Assembly (NCBI RefSeq): GCF_014642855.1
Contig: NZ_BMJB01000001.1
Location: 1,984,001-2,048,000, forward strand
Source: Edaphobacter acidisoli
GTDB taxonomy: Bacteria; Acidobacteriota; Terriglobia; Terriglobales; Acidobacteriaceae
DNA length: 64,000 bases
Direction: 5' to 3'
In this document: positions 9,101 through 18,223 of the stretch, piece after piece
How positions within the stretch are numbered: the first letter of the stretch is position 1
Layout of the letters: each line of letters opens with the position of its first letter
The notes under the pieces: model-generated
Told to the model about the DNA's origin: nothing
Database searches by the model: none
The model's input: the letters and a program-made list of their open reading frames with translations, nothing else
Made by a program: the position numbers and the translations under genes

Positions 9101-10261
9101 ATGCAGACAACTGCGCCAACAGAGCACACACTGCTCGAACCCCTCGCAACCAGCAGCGGCGACGAGGGCCTGCTTGAGATCTCGCTCGGCCCGCACCATC
9201 CCTCGACCCACGGCGTCTTCCGCATGGACGCAGTGCTCGACGGCGAGCGCGTCGTCAAGCTGAAACCAGTCGTCGGCTACCTGCACCGCAACCACGAGAA
9301 GATCGCCGAGTCCGCCTCCTACCTCGCCTCGATGCCCTACACCGACCGGCTCGACTACTTCGGTTCGCTCACCAACAACTGGGCCTACGCACTCGCCGTC
9401 GAAAAACTCGCAGGCATCCAGGTGCCCGAGCGCGCCGAATACATCCGCGTCATCACAGCCGAACTGACCCGCCTGCAAAACCACGCAACCACCATCGGCT
9501 TTCTCCTGCAGGAGATGGGCGCCAGCGGCTCGCCGCTGATGTACGGCTTCCGCGAGCGCGAAACTATCCTCGACCTCTTCGAAGCCCTCACCGGCTCGCG
9601 CATGATGTGCAACTACATGCGCTTCGGCGGCTGCCGCGTCGAGCTTCCCTCCGGTTGGCTCGACCGCGTGAAGAAAACCGTCACCGAATTCCCACGTTTC
9701 CTCGACGAATTCGAAAACCTGCTGACCTCCAACGAAATCCTGCTCGCGCGAACACAAGGCATTGGCACGCTTTCAAAAGAACTCGCCATCCAGGGTGGCG
9801 TCACCGGTCCTGTGCTGCGCGCCTCCGGCGTCAACTACGACATCCGCAAGGTCGACAAGTACGGCATCTACGACCGCTTCAACTTCAAAATCCCGCTCGG
9901 CGAGCACGGCGACGTCTACGACCGCTACATGGTCCGCATGCTCGAGATGCGCGAGTCCATCAAAATCCTCGAACAAGCCCTGCGCGATATCCCCGCCGGC
10001 CCCATCATCGATCCAAAGACAAAGATTCGCGGCTTCCGTCCAAAGCCCGGCGAGGCCTACGGACGCATCGAATCCGCCAAAGGCGAACTCGGCTTCTACT
10101 TAATCAGCGACGGCACCGGCAATCCATACCGCTACCGTGTGCGCCCGCCGAGCTTCATCAATCTCACACTCCTGGAGGACATGTGCCGCGGCTATTCGGT
10201 CGCGGACCTGATCGTAATCTTCGGCACGATTGATATTGTGCTGGGCGAGGTTGACCGGTAG
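9101..10261 (+). CDS. nuoD: NADH-quinone oxidoreductase subunit D
   Basis: A 386-residue 49-kDa-type subunit that forms the quinone-binding cavity with NuoB. Recognisable motifs are [13 protein letters not shown] near the N-terminus, with the conserved His region, [26 protein letters not shown], and the C-terminal [29 protein letters not shown] (quoted in part), where the carboxy-terminal Asp-Arg is standard. The ATG at 9101 follows a GGAGGGGGCATAAGG leader and lies 2 bp after nuoC. The open frame continues upstream inside nuoC, but that part has no homology to the family. nuoE, nuoF and nuoG, which normally follow, are absent. Confidence 0.96.
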   Translation: MQTTAPTEHTLLEPLATSSGDEGLLEISLGPHHPSTHGVFRMDAVLDGERVVKLKPVVGYLHRNHEKIAESASYLASMPYTDRLDYFGSLTNNWAYALAVEKLAGIQVPERAEYIRVITAELTRLQNHATTIGFLLQEMGASGSPLMYGFRERETILDLFEALTGSRMMCNYMRFGGCRVELPSGWLDRVKKTVTEFPRFLDEFENLLTSNEILLARTQGIGTLSKELAIQGGVTGPVLRASGVNYDIRKVDKYGIYDRFNFKIPLGEHGDVYDRYMVRMLEMRESIKILEQALRDIPAGPIIDPKTKIRGFRPKPGEAYGRIESAKGELGFYLISDGTGNPYRYRVRPPSFINLTLLEDMCRGYSVADLIVIFGTIDIVLGEVDR

Positions 10262-10280
10262 ACTTCCGGTGCGGAAGTTA
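10262..10280. other. 7-bp-stem hairpin in the nuoD-nuoI gap
   Basis: ACTTCCG (10262-10268) and CGGAAGT (10272-10278) can pair around a three-base loop immediately after the nuoD stop. No T-run follows, so this is not a standard intrinsic terminator. It lies where nuoE-F-G would stand in a full operon; it may stabilise or attenuate the message. Confidence 0.4.
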
Positions 10281-10342
10281 CGCGGCCGTTCGTGATATCG
10301 AAGTGATGTAGCAAACCGTTTCGGAAGAGGGCTTTGGAATCA

Positions 10343-10960
10343 ATGCTGGGGACAGGCATCGCGAAGGGTCTGGTAGAGACGGCAAGAAATTTCTTTGGCA
10401 GCTACGTCAGCCGCGACCGCCTCACCACCGTCGAATACCCGGAAGAGCGCCTGCCGCAAGCCGAAGCCGCGCGCAACTTCCCTTTCCTCGTCTACGACGG
10501 CGACGACTGGAAGTCCGGCCTGCGCTGCGTCGCCTGCCAGATCTGCGAAAAAGAATGTCCCCCGAAGTGCATCTTCATTGAGAAGAGCAAGGACAAAAAG
10601 CCCGACGCGGTCGGCAAGCCGCAGTTCTATCCCACCGTCTTCAACATCGACGTCTCAGTCTGCATGAGTTGCCAGATCTGCGTCGAGGTCTGCCCATTCG
10701 AAGCCATCAAAATGGACACCGACTTCGAGTTGAGCACCGACGACCGCTTCGGCGGTCTCCTGTGGGACCGGCAGCAACTCGCCAAATCCAACACCTACTA
10801 CCACGAGATTCACCCCACCGAGGCCACCGAAGTCGACGCACGCCTCGCAGAGGAAAAAGCAAAGGCAGACGCAAAGGCCAAAGCAGCGGAGACAAAACCA
10901 GTCGCGGCAGCCACAGGCGCAGCTCAACAAACGAGCCACGGAGCATCGTCCGCCGAATGA
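10343..10960 (+). CDS. nuoI: NADH-quinone oxidoreductase subunit I (2x 4Fe-4S)
   Basis: A 205-residue ferredoxin-like subunit that carries clusters N6a and N6b. Two motifs, CVACQICEKECPPKC and CMSCQICVEVCPFEA, supply the eight ligands. The C-terminal about 45 residues are a low-complexity Ala/Lys/Glu tail not needed for the fold. The start is the ATG at 10343; a TTG at 10334 is a possible alternative closer to the GAAGAGGG purine run. Its stop overlaps the nuoH start (ATGA). nuoI precedes nuoH, reversed relative to E. coli. With NuoE, NuoF and NuoG missing from the operon, NuoI may be the electron entry point, perhaps from ferredoxin; that is inference. Confidence 0.95.
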   Translation: MLGTGIAKGLVETARNFFGSYVSRDRLTTVEYPEERLPQAEAARNFPFLVYDGDDWKSGLRCVACQICEKECPPKCIFIEKSKDKKPDAVGKPQFYPTVFNIDVSVCMSCQICVEVCPFEAIKMDTDFELSTDDRFGGLLWDRQQLAKSNTYYHEIHPTEATEVDARLAEEKAKADAKAKAAETKPVAAATGAAQQTSHGASSAE

Positions 10961-12156
10961 TCCTCTCGTCCACGATCACGACAGCGCAGGCGGCCGACCA
11001 GCTCTTCGTCTCAGCCGAACGCTGGCTCGTCTCCCACACACCCGCCGCAGTGGAACCCCTCGTCGCCGATATCATCTCAGCCGCCGCACTGCTCGTCGTC
11101 TTCGCATCCCTGTTCGCCATCACCACCGTTCTCGAACGCAAAGGGCTGGGCCGCATCCAGAATCGCTACGGCCCAAACCGCGTCGGCCCATTCGGCATCC
11201 TGCAACCGCTGGCCGACGGAATCAAATCGCTGACCAAGGAAGACATCGTCCCGCTGGCGGCAGACAAGACCGTCCACTTCCTCGCGCCCATCGTGCTCGT
11301 CGTCGCCGCATTCACGATGTACGCCGTGCTGCCCATCGGCCGCAACATGGTGCTCGCCAATCTCGACGCCGGCATCCTCTTCTTCTTCGCCGCCAGCTCC
11401 GTCATGGAGATGTGCATCTTCATGGCCGGCTGGTCGAGCAACAATAAATATTCGTTACTCGGAGCCATGCGCGCCATCGCGCAGATGATCAGCTACGAAG
11501 TGCCGCTGATTCTCGCTGCAGTCACCGTCGTCATGGCAGCGGGCTCGCTCTCCACCGTCACCATCATCGAGAAGCAATCCGGCTTCACCGGCATCCTCCC
11601 TCACTGGTTCATCCTCACGCCGTGGGGCTTCGCGGGATTCGTCCTCTTCATGATCGCCGCGACCGCCGAATCCAATCGCTCACCCTTCGACCTGCCCGAA
11701 GGCGAATCCGAGATCATCTCCGGGTACTTCACCGAATACTCAGGCTTCAAGTTCGCCCTATTCTTCCTCGGCGAATATATCGGCATGTTCGCCATGAGCG
11801 GACTAGGCATCACGCTGTTCCTGGGCGGCTGGGGAGCACCCCTCTCATTCCTCACCTGGGTGCCGTCCTACATCTGGTTCTTCGCCAAACTACTCTTCCT
11901 CATCGCCATGTTCATCTGGATACGCGGCACACTGCCGCGCCTCCGCATGGACCAGCTGATGAACTTTGCCTGGAAGTTTATGCTGCCGCTCGCGCTGATT
12001 AACCTCGTCACCGCAGGCGTCTGGCGCTTCGTCCCGAACATCGCCCTCCGCTGGCTCATCTGCGCACTCATGGTTGTTGTACCGTACGTTTTGCTTGGCC
12101 GAGGAATGGCCAAGGGCTGGAAGCTGGAAAAGCGAACCTATCGATTCGCCGAATAA
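10957..12156 (+). CDS. nuoH: NADH-quinone oxidoreductase subunit H
   Basis: A 399-residue membrane subunit (ND1) that forms the floor of the quinone chamber and joins the two arms. Motifs seen: ERKGLGRIQNRYGPNRVGPFG, quoted to 20 residues as RKGLGRIQNRYGPNRVGPFG, LLGAMRAIAQMISYEVPL, and AESNRSPFDLPEGESE with the acidic loop that lines the E-channel. About eight to nine transmembrane helices are apparent. The in-frame region upstream of the ATG at 10957 lies inside nuoI and is not part of the protein. The ATG overlaps the nuoI stop by 4 bp. Confidence 0.96.
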   Translation: MILSSTITTAQAADQLFVSAERWLVSHTPAAVEPLVADIISAAALLVVFASLFAITTVLERKGLGRIQNRYGPNRVGPFGILQPLADGIKSLTKEDIVPLAADKTVHFLAPIVLVVAAFTMYAVLPIGRNMVLANLDAGILFFFAASSVMEMCIFMAGWSSNNKYSLLGAMRAIAQMISYEVPLILAAVTVVMAAGSLSTVTIIEKQSGFTGILPHWFILTPWGFAGFVLFMIAATAESNRSPFDLPEGESEIISGYFTEYSGFKFALFFLGEYIGMFAMSGLGITLFLGGWGAPLSFLTWVPSYIWFFAKLLFLIAMFIWIRGTLPRLRMDQLMNFAWKFMLPLALINLVTAGVWRFVPNIALRWLICALMVVVPYVLLGRGMAKGWKLEKRTYRFAE

Positions 12157-12203
12157 CGCAGCGATACTGCTGCCAACGCCGTACTGAACGCGAAAGGACC
12201 ATC

Positions 12204-12698
12204 TTGCTGTTCACGATCTTCGCCATACTGACAGTTGCGGGAGCGGTGGCGGCCTTCAGCCTCCGCAACCTCATCCACTCCGTATTGGCGATCACCGTGG
12301 CCTTCGCAGGTCTCGCAGTTGTGTATCTTCTGCTAGGCGCACAGTTCATCGGCCTGGCGCAAATTCTCGTCTACGTCGGCGCAGTCGTCATCCTCATCGT
12401 CTTCGCCGTGCTGCTCACAAAAAACTCCAGCACTCCAGCAGGCCCAATCCTCAGCAGCTCCTGGCTCGCCAGCGGAGCCATCGCACTGGCCGTCTTCGCC
12501 GTCATGGCATGGGCCATCCATCAAAGCCCCGCCTCCCGCATCCATACACCCACGCAACCCGAAGCAACCATGCAGCAGATCGGCAGCGCGCTCATGCTGC
12601 GCTATGCTCTGCCCCTCGAGATCGTCGGCCTGCTCCTGACCACAGCCCTGATCGGCGCCGTCACCATCGCCGTGCGTGAGCAAAAGGAGCAGCGATGA
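12204..12698 (+). CDS. nuoJ: NADH-quinone oxidoreductase subunit J
   Basis: A 164-residue ND6-type membrane subunit with five hydrophobic helices. The conserved FIGLAQILVYVGAVVILIVF segment (about residues 48-67) contains the pi-bulge helix important for coupling. Translation probably starts at the TTG at 12204, preceded by GAAAGGA with suitable spacing; no ATG is nearby in frame. It overlaps nuoK by 4 bp. Confidence 0.94.
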   Translation: MLFTIFAILTVAGAVAAFSLRNLIHSVLAITVAFAGLAVVYLLLGAQFIGLAQILVYVGAVVILIVFAVLLTKNSSTPAGPILSSSWLASGAIALAVFAVMAWAIHQSPASRIHTPTQPEATMQQIGSALMLRYALPLEIVGLLLTTALIGAVTIAVREQKEQR

Positions 12699-13006
12699 CG
12701 CCACTCGCAGGATGCCTGCTGCTCGCCGCCCTACTCTTCACCATCGGCCTCGCCGGAGCGCTGATGCGCCGCAACGCCATCATGGTACTCATCGGCATCG
12801 AGCTGATGCTCAACGCAGCCAACCTGAACTTCATCGCCTTCTGGCGCTACGGCCCGCATCCCGAAGCCCTCACCGGCGTTCTCTTCGCCATCTTCTCCAT
12901 CGGCGTCGCAGCAGCCGAAGCCGCCGTCGGACTCGCCCTCATCATCTCGCTCTACCGCCACCTCAAGAGCGCCAACATCGACGAGGTCACCTCCATGCAC
13001 GGATAA
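12695..13006 (+). CDS. nuoK: NADH-quinone oxidoreductase subunit K
   Basis: A 103-residue, three-helix ND4L-type subunit of standard length. It has the conserved buried Glu in GIELMLNAANLNF and a second in AAEAAVGLALIISLYR, both part of the proton path between NuoJ and NuoN. The ATG overlaps the nuoJ stop (ATGA). Confidence 0.96.
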   Translation: MTPLAGCLLLAALLFTIGLAGALMRRNAIMVLIGIELMLNAANLNFIAFWRYGPHPEALTGVLFAIFSIGVAAAEAAVGLALIISLYRHLKSANIDEVTSMHG

Positions 13007-13070
13007 CTCGCCCAAAGCCGCACCCTGCACCTGCACCACCTGAAGACACGATGACAACGCTGACGACACT

Positions 13071-15149
13071 ATGACCTGGATACTAAAAAATCTCTGGCTC
13101 ATCCCCGCAATCCCCGCACTCGGCGCGGGGCTGACGGCGATCGCCAGACAACGCCAGCGCAAGTACGCGGCCACTCTTGCCATCGGCGCACTCTCCATCT
13201 CCCTGCTGCTCTCTCTCTGCGCCTTCGTGCATGTGCTTCACGCCAGCGCAGGCGTCGAGGTCTTCAACTTCCAGTGGCTCCAGTTCGGATCCGAATCACT
13301 GCGCCTCGGCTGGATGCTCGACCCGCTCACCGCCGTAATGCTCGTCATGGTCTCCTTCGTCGGCCTGATGGTCTTCATCTTCAGCACCGGCTACATGGCG
13401 CACGACGAAAACTTCACCCGCTTCTTCTGCTTTCTGTCGCTGTTCGCCGCAGCCATGCTCGGCGTCGTCATCGCCAACAGCCTCCTCCTGCTCTTCATGT
13501 GCTGGGAGCTCGTCGGCCTCACCTCCTACCTGCTCATTGGCTTCTGGTATCACAAACCCACCGCCGCAGCCGCGGCCAAAAAGGCATTCATCACCACGCG
13601 TATCGGCGACCTGGCCTTCCTGATCGGCATGGTCTGGCTCTACTCGCAGGCCGGCACGCTGCTCTTCTATGACAGCGGCGCCGGCTGCATGGAACACGCA
13701 GCCCTCATCAAAATGGCCGCCGAGATCACCACCATCGGCATGGCCGCCTCCACCGGCATCGCGCTGCTCATCTTCTGCGGCGCAATCGGCAAATCCGGAC
13801 AAGTCCCGCTGCACGTCTGGCTCCCCGACGCGATGGAAGGCCCCACCCCGGTCAGCGCGCTCATCCACGCCGCAACTATGGTCGCCGCAGGCGTCTTCCT
13901 CGTCGCCCGCGTCTATCCCCTGATGTCCGACACTCTCGCGGCGCACGCCACCACAGCCCTTGCAGTCGTCACCTGGATCGGCGCCATCACCGCCGTCTTC
14001 GCCGCGCTCATCGCCGTCGCGCAGGACGACATCAAGCGCATCCTCGCCTACTCCACCATCTCCCAGCTCGGCTACATGATGATCGGCCTCGGCGTCGGCG
14101 GTGTCGCCGTGGGCATGTTCCACCTCATCACACACGCCTTCTTCAAATCATTACTCTTCCTCGGCGCAGGCTCCGTCATCCACGGCTGCAACGACGAGCA
14201 GGACATCCGCCGCATGGGCGGACTCCGCCGCTTCATGCCCGTCACCTTCGCCACCTACGCTGTCGGCATGCTCGCGCTCTGCGGCTTCCCACTCTTCTTC
14301 TCCGGCTTCTGGAGCAAAGACGCCATCCTCCACGCCGCGCACAGCTGGAGCCCCTCACACATTCCCTTCTACCTCGGAGCCTTCGGCGCGCTCCTCACCG
14401 CCTTCTACATGACCCGCCAGGTCTGCTACGTCTTCTTCGGCGCCTACCGTTCAGCCAACCACGAAGAACACGCAGAACCAGAACACGCAGAGCCAGAGCA
14501 CACGCATCACGCTACCCCGCACGAAAGCCCCTCCATGATGACCGTCCCGCTCATCCTCCTGGCGACATTCGCAATTCTCCTCGGAGCAATCGGCACACCG
14601 GCATGGCCATGGTTCGACGCATTCATCAACGGAGGCCATACGACCTGGCATCTCTCCGGATTCATGGAAAGCGGCATCCTCACCGTGATGCTCTCTTCCT
14701 CGATCATCGTCTTCATCGGCCTCGGGCTAGGCTGGTGGCTCTACGGACGCAAGCCCGCAACCACCCCCGACTCACCCGACGCCCTCGAACAAATGCAGCC
14801 CCTGCTCTTCCACGCGCTGCGCAGAAAACTCTACGTCGACGAGCTCTACAGCGTCACCTTCATCCGCTGGAACACCTGGCTCTCACGCCTCAGCAACTGG
14901 CTCGACCGGCGCATCTGGAGCGGGGCCGTATGGACCGTCTCCCACGCCGTACTCAGCCTCTCGTGGCTCGCCCGCTCCACCGACAACTACATCGTCAACG
15001 CCGGCTTTGACGAAGGCTGCCACACCGTCACCCTGGGCGGCCGGCTGCTCTCACGCATCCAAAACGGCCGCTCGCAAACCTATCTCCGCCTGCTCGGCGC
15101 CGCCTTCGCCCTGCTCGTCATCTTCCTCATCTGGAGCGGGGTGCGATGA
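13071..15149 (+). CDS. nuoL: NADH-quinone oxidoreductase subunit L, long form
   Basis: A 692-residue antiporter-like proton-pumping subunit, clearly longer than the E. coli protein (613). The catalytic features are present: Glu in FMCWELVGLTSYLLIGFWY (about residue 146) and Lys in CGAIGKSGQVPLHVWLPDAM (about 241), plus the LIHAATMVAAGVFLVAR helix. A His/Glu-rich cytoplasmic stretch (EEHAEPEHAEPEHTHHATPHE, residues about 465-485) separates the core from the last part. The C-terminal about 130 residues carry the long lateral helix that clamps the membrane arm. Extra length here suits a complex with an additional NuoM, as found downstream. The gene starts 64 bp after nuoK and overlaps the first nuoM by 4 bp. 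Confidence 0.95.
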   Translation: MTWILKNLWLIPAIPALGAGLTAIARQRQRKYAATLAIGALSISLLLSLCAFVHVLHASAGVEVFNFQWLQFGSESLRLGWMLDPLTAVMLVMVSFVGLMVFIFSTGYMAHDENFTRFFCFLSLFAAAMLGVVIANSLLLLFMCWELVGLTSYLLIGFWYHKPTAAAAAKKAFITTRIGDLAFLIGMVWLYSQAGTLLFYDSGAGCMEHAALIKMAAEITTIGMAASTGIALLIFCGAIGKSGQVPLHVWLPDAMEGPTPVSALIHAATMVAAGVFLVARVYPLMSDTLAAHATTALAVVTWIGAITAVFAALIAVAQDDIKRILAYSTISQLGYMMIGLGVGGVAVGMFHLITHAFFKSLLFLGAGSVIHGCNDEQDIRRMGGLRRFMPVTFATYAVGMLALCGFPLFFSGFWSKDAILHAAHSWSPSHIPFYLGAFGALLTAFYMTRQVCYVFFGAYRSANHEEHAEPEHAEPEHTHHATPHESPSMMTVPLILLATFAILLGAIGTPAWPWFDAFINGGHTTWHLSGFMESGILTVMLSSSIIVFIGLGLGWWLYGRKPATTPDSPDALEQMQPLLFHALRRKLYVDELYSVTFIRWNTWLSRLSNWLDRRIWSGAVWTVSHAVLSLSWLARSTDNYIVNAGFDEGCHTVTLGGRLLSRIQNGRSQTYLRLLGAAFALLVIFLIWSGVR

Positions 15150-16696
15150 CGCTGCTTTCACCCATCACCCTCCTCACGGCCCTGCCACTCGTAGGCGCAG
15201 CCGCCGTGTTGACGCTCGGCGCAAAGAGCAACAAGCTCTCACGCGGACTCGCACTCGCCTTCGCCTTCCTCGCGCTCCTCGTCACACTCATCCTGTGGCA
15301 CTGGTTCAACCCAGCATTAGGCACGCTTCAGTTCGAAGAACTCCGCCCCTGGATCCCCTCGCTCGGCGTCGAGTACCACGTTGGCATCGACGGACTCGGC
15401 CTGCTCATGCTGCTGCTCTCCGCCATCGTCGTCCCCATGTCCATTGCAGCGTCATGGCACATCAAAGAGCGCGCATCGCTTTACTTCGCGCTCATCCTCA
15501 TGCTCCAGGCCGGACTCTTCGGCACCTTCACCGCGCTCAACTTCTTCCACTGGTTTCTCTTCTGGGAGCTCAGCCTCATCCCCGCATTCTTCCTCGTCCG
15601 CCTCTGGGGAGGCCCCCAGCGCGCCACCGCAGCCACCCAATTCTTCATCTACACCATGGTCGGCAGCGTCGCCCTGCTGCTCGCCTTCCTCGCCATCTTC
15701 CTCACCACCGGCCAATTCGACTTCATCAGCCTCGCCGCCATGGCGCACAACGACGAGCTGCTCCCAGCCATCGCCTCTGGACTCGCCTGGCACAGCTTCA
15801 CCGCAGGCAAAGCCGCGCTGCTGCTCGCGTTCTGCGCGTTCCTCGGCTTTGCCGTCAAGGTCCCCATCGAGCCATTCCACACCTGGCTACCCAGCACCTA
15901 CGCCGAAGCCCCAACCGGCGTCACCATGCTACTCACCGGCACCATGTCGAAGATGGGCGTCTACGGCTTCCTCCGCATCCTGCTCCCCATCTTCTTCATC
16001 CAATTGCGCGAAGTGCGAACGCCGCTGCTATGGCTCGCCGTCGCCACCATCGTCCTCTCCGCCTACGCAGCGCTGGCGCAAAAAGACCTGAAGCGCATCT
16101 TCGCCTACTCCTCCATCAATCACCTCGGCTACTGCATGTTGGGCATCTTCTCCGTGCTGCAGTTCACAGGCAACAGCCCCGCCCTCGCCACAGAAAAAGC
16201 CGCAGCCCTCAACGGCGTATTCCTGCAGATGTTCAACCACGGCCTCACCGCCGCAACGCTCTTCTGGTTCGTAGCTCTGCTCGAAAAACGCAGCGGCGGT
16301 CTCCGCGGCCTCGACGACTTCGGCGGCCTGCGCAAAGTCGCGCCCGTCTTCTGCGGCATGATGGGCATCGCAATCTTCTCGTCGCTGGGCCTGCCCGGCC
16401 TCAACGGCTTCGTCGGCGAGTTCCTCATCTTCAAAGGCTCATTCCCGCTGTCGATCTGGCCGACCTCAATCTCAGTCCTCGGCCTGCTGCTCACAGCGAT
16501 CTTCCTGCTGACGATCCTGCAACGCGTCTTCTCCGGCCCCGTCCGGCAGAAGTGGACCACCATGCCCGACCTCACCCTCGCGGAGAAGCTCTCGCTCGCG
16601 CCTCCGCTCATCCTCATGCTCATCCTCGGCCTCTGGCCGCAACTCATTCTTGGCTTCACCAACAGCACCGTAATGCAGTTTTTGCAGAAATTTTAG
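15146..16696 (+). CDS. nuoM: NADH-quinone oxidoreductase subunit M, first copy
   Basis: A 516-residue antiporter-like proton-pumping subunit. Signatures are HWFLFWELSLIPAFFLVRLWG with the essential Glu, KVPIEPFHTWLPSTYAEAPT, LLTGTMSKMGVYGFLR, and KDLKRIFAYSSINHLGYCMLG (quoted in part) with the central Lys. About 13-14 transmembrane helices are apparent. It overlaps nuoL by 4 bp and is followed after 15 bp by a second, clearly different nuoM. Of the two it keeps the more usual EPFHTWLP motif. Confidence 0.94.
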   Translation: MTLLSPITLLTALPLVGAAAVLTLGAKSNKLSRGLALAFAFLALLVTLILWHWFNPALGTLQFEELRPWIPSLGVEYHVGIDGLGLLMLLLSAIVVPMSIAASWHIKERASLYFALILMLQAGLFGTFTALNFFHWFLFWELSLIPAFFLVRLWGGPQRATAATQFFIYTMVGSVALLLAFLAIFLTTGQFDFISLAAMAHNDELLPAIASGLAWHSFTAGKAALLLAFCAFLGFAVKVPIEPFHTWLPSTYAEAPTGVTMLLTGTMSKMGVYGFLRILLPIFFIQLREVRTPLLWLAVATIVLSAYAALAQKDLKRIFAYSSINHLGYCMLGIFSVLQFTGNSPALATEKAAALNGVFLQMFNHGLTAATLFWFVALLEKRSGGLRGLDDFGGLRKVAPVFCGMMGIAIFSSLGLPGLNGFVGEFLIFKGSFPLSIWPTSISVLGLLLTAIFLLTILQRVFSGPVRQKWTTMPDLTLAEKLSLAPPLILMLILGLWPQLILGFTNSTVMQFLQKF

Positions 16697-16711
16697 AGCA
16701 GCAACCTGACC

Positions 16712-18223
16712 ATGCTGGCCTGGACCATCTACATCTCGTTCATCGGCGCCGCCGTGCTGATGCTGCTGCCAAAGCAAGCCGCGCGCGCAGCACGCATCAT
16801 CACGCTGCTCACAGCGCTCGCAGGCCTCGCCCTCACGCTGGCAACGTTCGCGGCCCATCCCTCCGGCGAACTCATCACGATCACCCGCACCGCGTGGGTC
16901 CCATCACTCGGCCTCGAATACCATCTCGCCGCCGACGGCATCAGCCTCACGCTCGTGCTGCTCACCGGCATCGTCGCCGTCGCGGGCGTGCTCTTCTCCT
17001 GGAACGTCGAGCGCCGCGCCAACGAATTCTTCGCCTTCTACCTCGCGCTAATCGGCGGCGTCTACGGCGTCTTCCTCAGCTTCGATCTCCTGCTGCTCTT
17101 CATCTTCTACGAGATCGCCATCATCCCGAAGTACTTCCTCATCGCCATCTGGGGCTCCACGCGCCGCGAGTACGCCGCCATGAAGCTCGCGCTCTACTCC
17201 TTCGTCGGCAGCGCCATGGTGCTCATCGGAATCATCGCCGCCTACGTCGTCTCCGGCGCGCACACGATGGACCTCGCGCAACTCGCGCAGTATCCGTTCT
17301 CCGTCCACTTCCAGATGTGGGCCTTCCCGCTCGTCTTCATCGGCTTTGCGATCCTCGCCGGCCTCTGGCCCTTCCACACCTGGGCGCCCACCGGCCACGT
17401 CGCCGCACCCACCGCAGCCTCCATGATGCTTGCAGGAGTCATCATGAAGCTCGGAGCCTACGGCTGCCTCCGCGTAGCCATGGCGCTCTTCCCGCGTGGA
17501 CTCGACCCCTGGGGCTTCCACGTCCTCGGCTTCGGCTCCTGGCGCGAAGTCTTCGCACTGCTCGCGCTCATCGGCATCGTCTACGGCGCAATGGTCGCGC
17601 TCGTCCAGAAGGACTTCAAATTCGTCATCGGCTACTCCAGCATCAGTCACATGGGCTTCGTGCTCCTCGGCCTGATGACCCTCCAGCAGATCGGCCTCGA
17701 CGGCGCGGTCCTGCAGATGTTCTCGCACGGCATCATCGCCGGGCTGCTCTTCGCCGTCGTCGGCCGCATGGTCTACGACCGCACCCACACCCGCGACCTC
17801 GCCGCGCTCGAGACAATGCACCTCAGCAAAGTCATCCCCTTCGCCGCCGTCACCTTCGTCATCGCCGGAATGGCATCCATCGGCCTCCCCGGCTTCAGCG
17901 GCTTCGTCGCCGAATTGCAAGTCCTCATCGGAACCTGGCACTCCTTCCCCGCCTTTGTCCTCATCGCAGGCGCAGGCATCGTCATCGGCATCGCCTACAC
18001 CTGGCGCGCCATGCAGAAAGCCTTCTTCGGCACACCCGATAACAACGCCGTCAGCACTCACGTATCCTGCCCGCGTATTACGCTCCCCGAACGCCTCGGC
18101 GCCGCACTGCTCCTCGCAGCAACCATCGTCATCGGACTCTATCCGCAGCTTCTCCTACGCCTCATCATCCCCGCTCTGCACTCGCCGTTCTTCGACGGCC
18201 TCTTAAAAGGGAGCGTGCGATGA
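16712..18223 (+). CDS. nuoM: NADH-quinone oxidoreductase subunit M, second copy
   Basis: A 503-residue paralogue of the preceding gene, not a recent duplicate: the equivalent motifs are FDLLLLFIFYEIAIIPKYFL, GLWPFHTWAPTGHVAAPTAA, LAGVIMKLGAYGCLR and KDFKFVIGYSSISHMGFVLLG (in part). The channel Glu and Lys positions appear to be kept, so it should pump protons. Two tandem nuoM genes define the so-called 2M form of complex I, reported in several phyla including Acidobacteriota, where the membrane arm is thought to hold one extra pumping unit. It overlaps nuoN by 4 bp. Confidence 0.94.
   Translation: MLAWTIYISFIGAAVLMLLPKQAARAARIITLLTALAGLALTLATFAAHPSGELITITRTAWVPSLGLEYHLAADGISLTLVLLTGIVAVAGVLFSWNVERRANEFFAFYLALIGGVYGVFLSFDLLLLFIFYEIAIIPKYFLIAIWGSTRREYAAMKLALYSFVGSAMVLIGIIAAYVVSGAHTMDLAQLAQYPFSVHFQMWAFPLVFIGFAILAGLWPFHTWAPTGHVAAPTAASMMLAGVIMKLGAYGCLRVAMALFPRGLDPWGFHVLGFGSWREVFALLALIGIVYGAMVALVQKDFKFVIGYSSISHMGFVLLGLMTLQQIGLDGAVLQMFSHGIIAGLLFAVVGRMVYDRTHTRDLAALETMHLSKVIPFAAVTFVIAGMASIGLPGFSGFVAELQVLIGTWHSFPAFVLIAGAGIVIGIAYTWRAMQKAFFGTPDNNAVSTHVSCPRITLPERLGAALLLAATIVIGLYPQLLLRLIIPALHSPFFDGLLKGSVR

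Noticed and set aside
15007..18042. 1011-codon plus-strand frame
   Set aside because: It is the +1 shadow of nuoL, nuoM and nuoM; its product is an Arg/His/Pro-rich sequence without family features, created by the strong GC3 bias.
17048..18061. 337-codon minus-strand frame
   Set aside because: Antisense shadow of the second nuoM; Gly/Asp/Glu-rich low-complexity translation.
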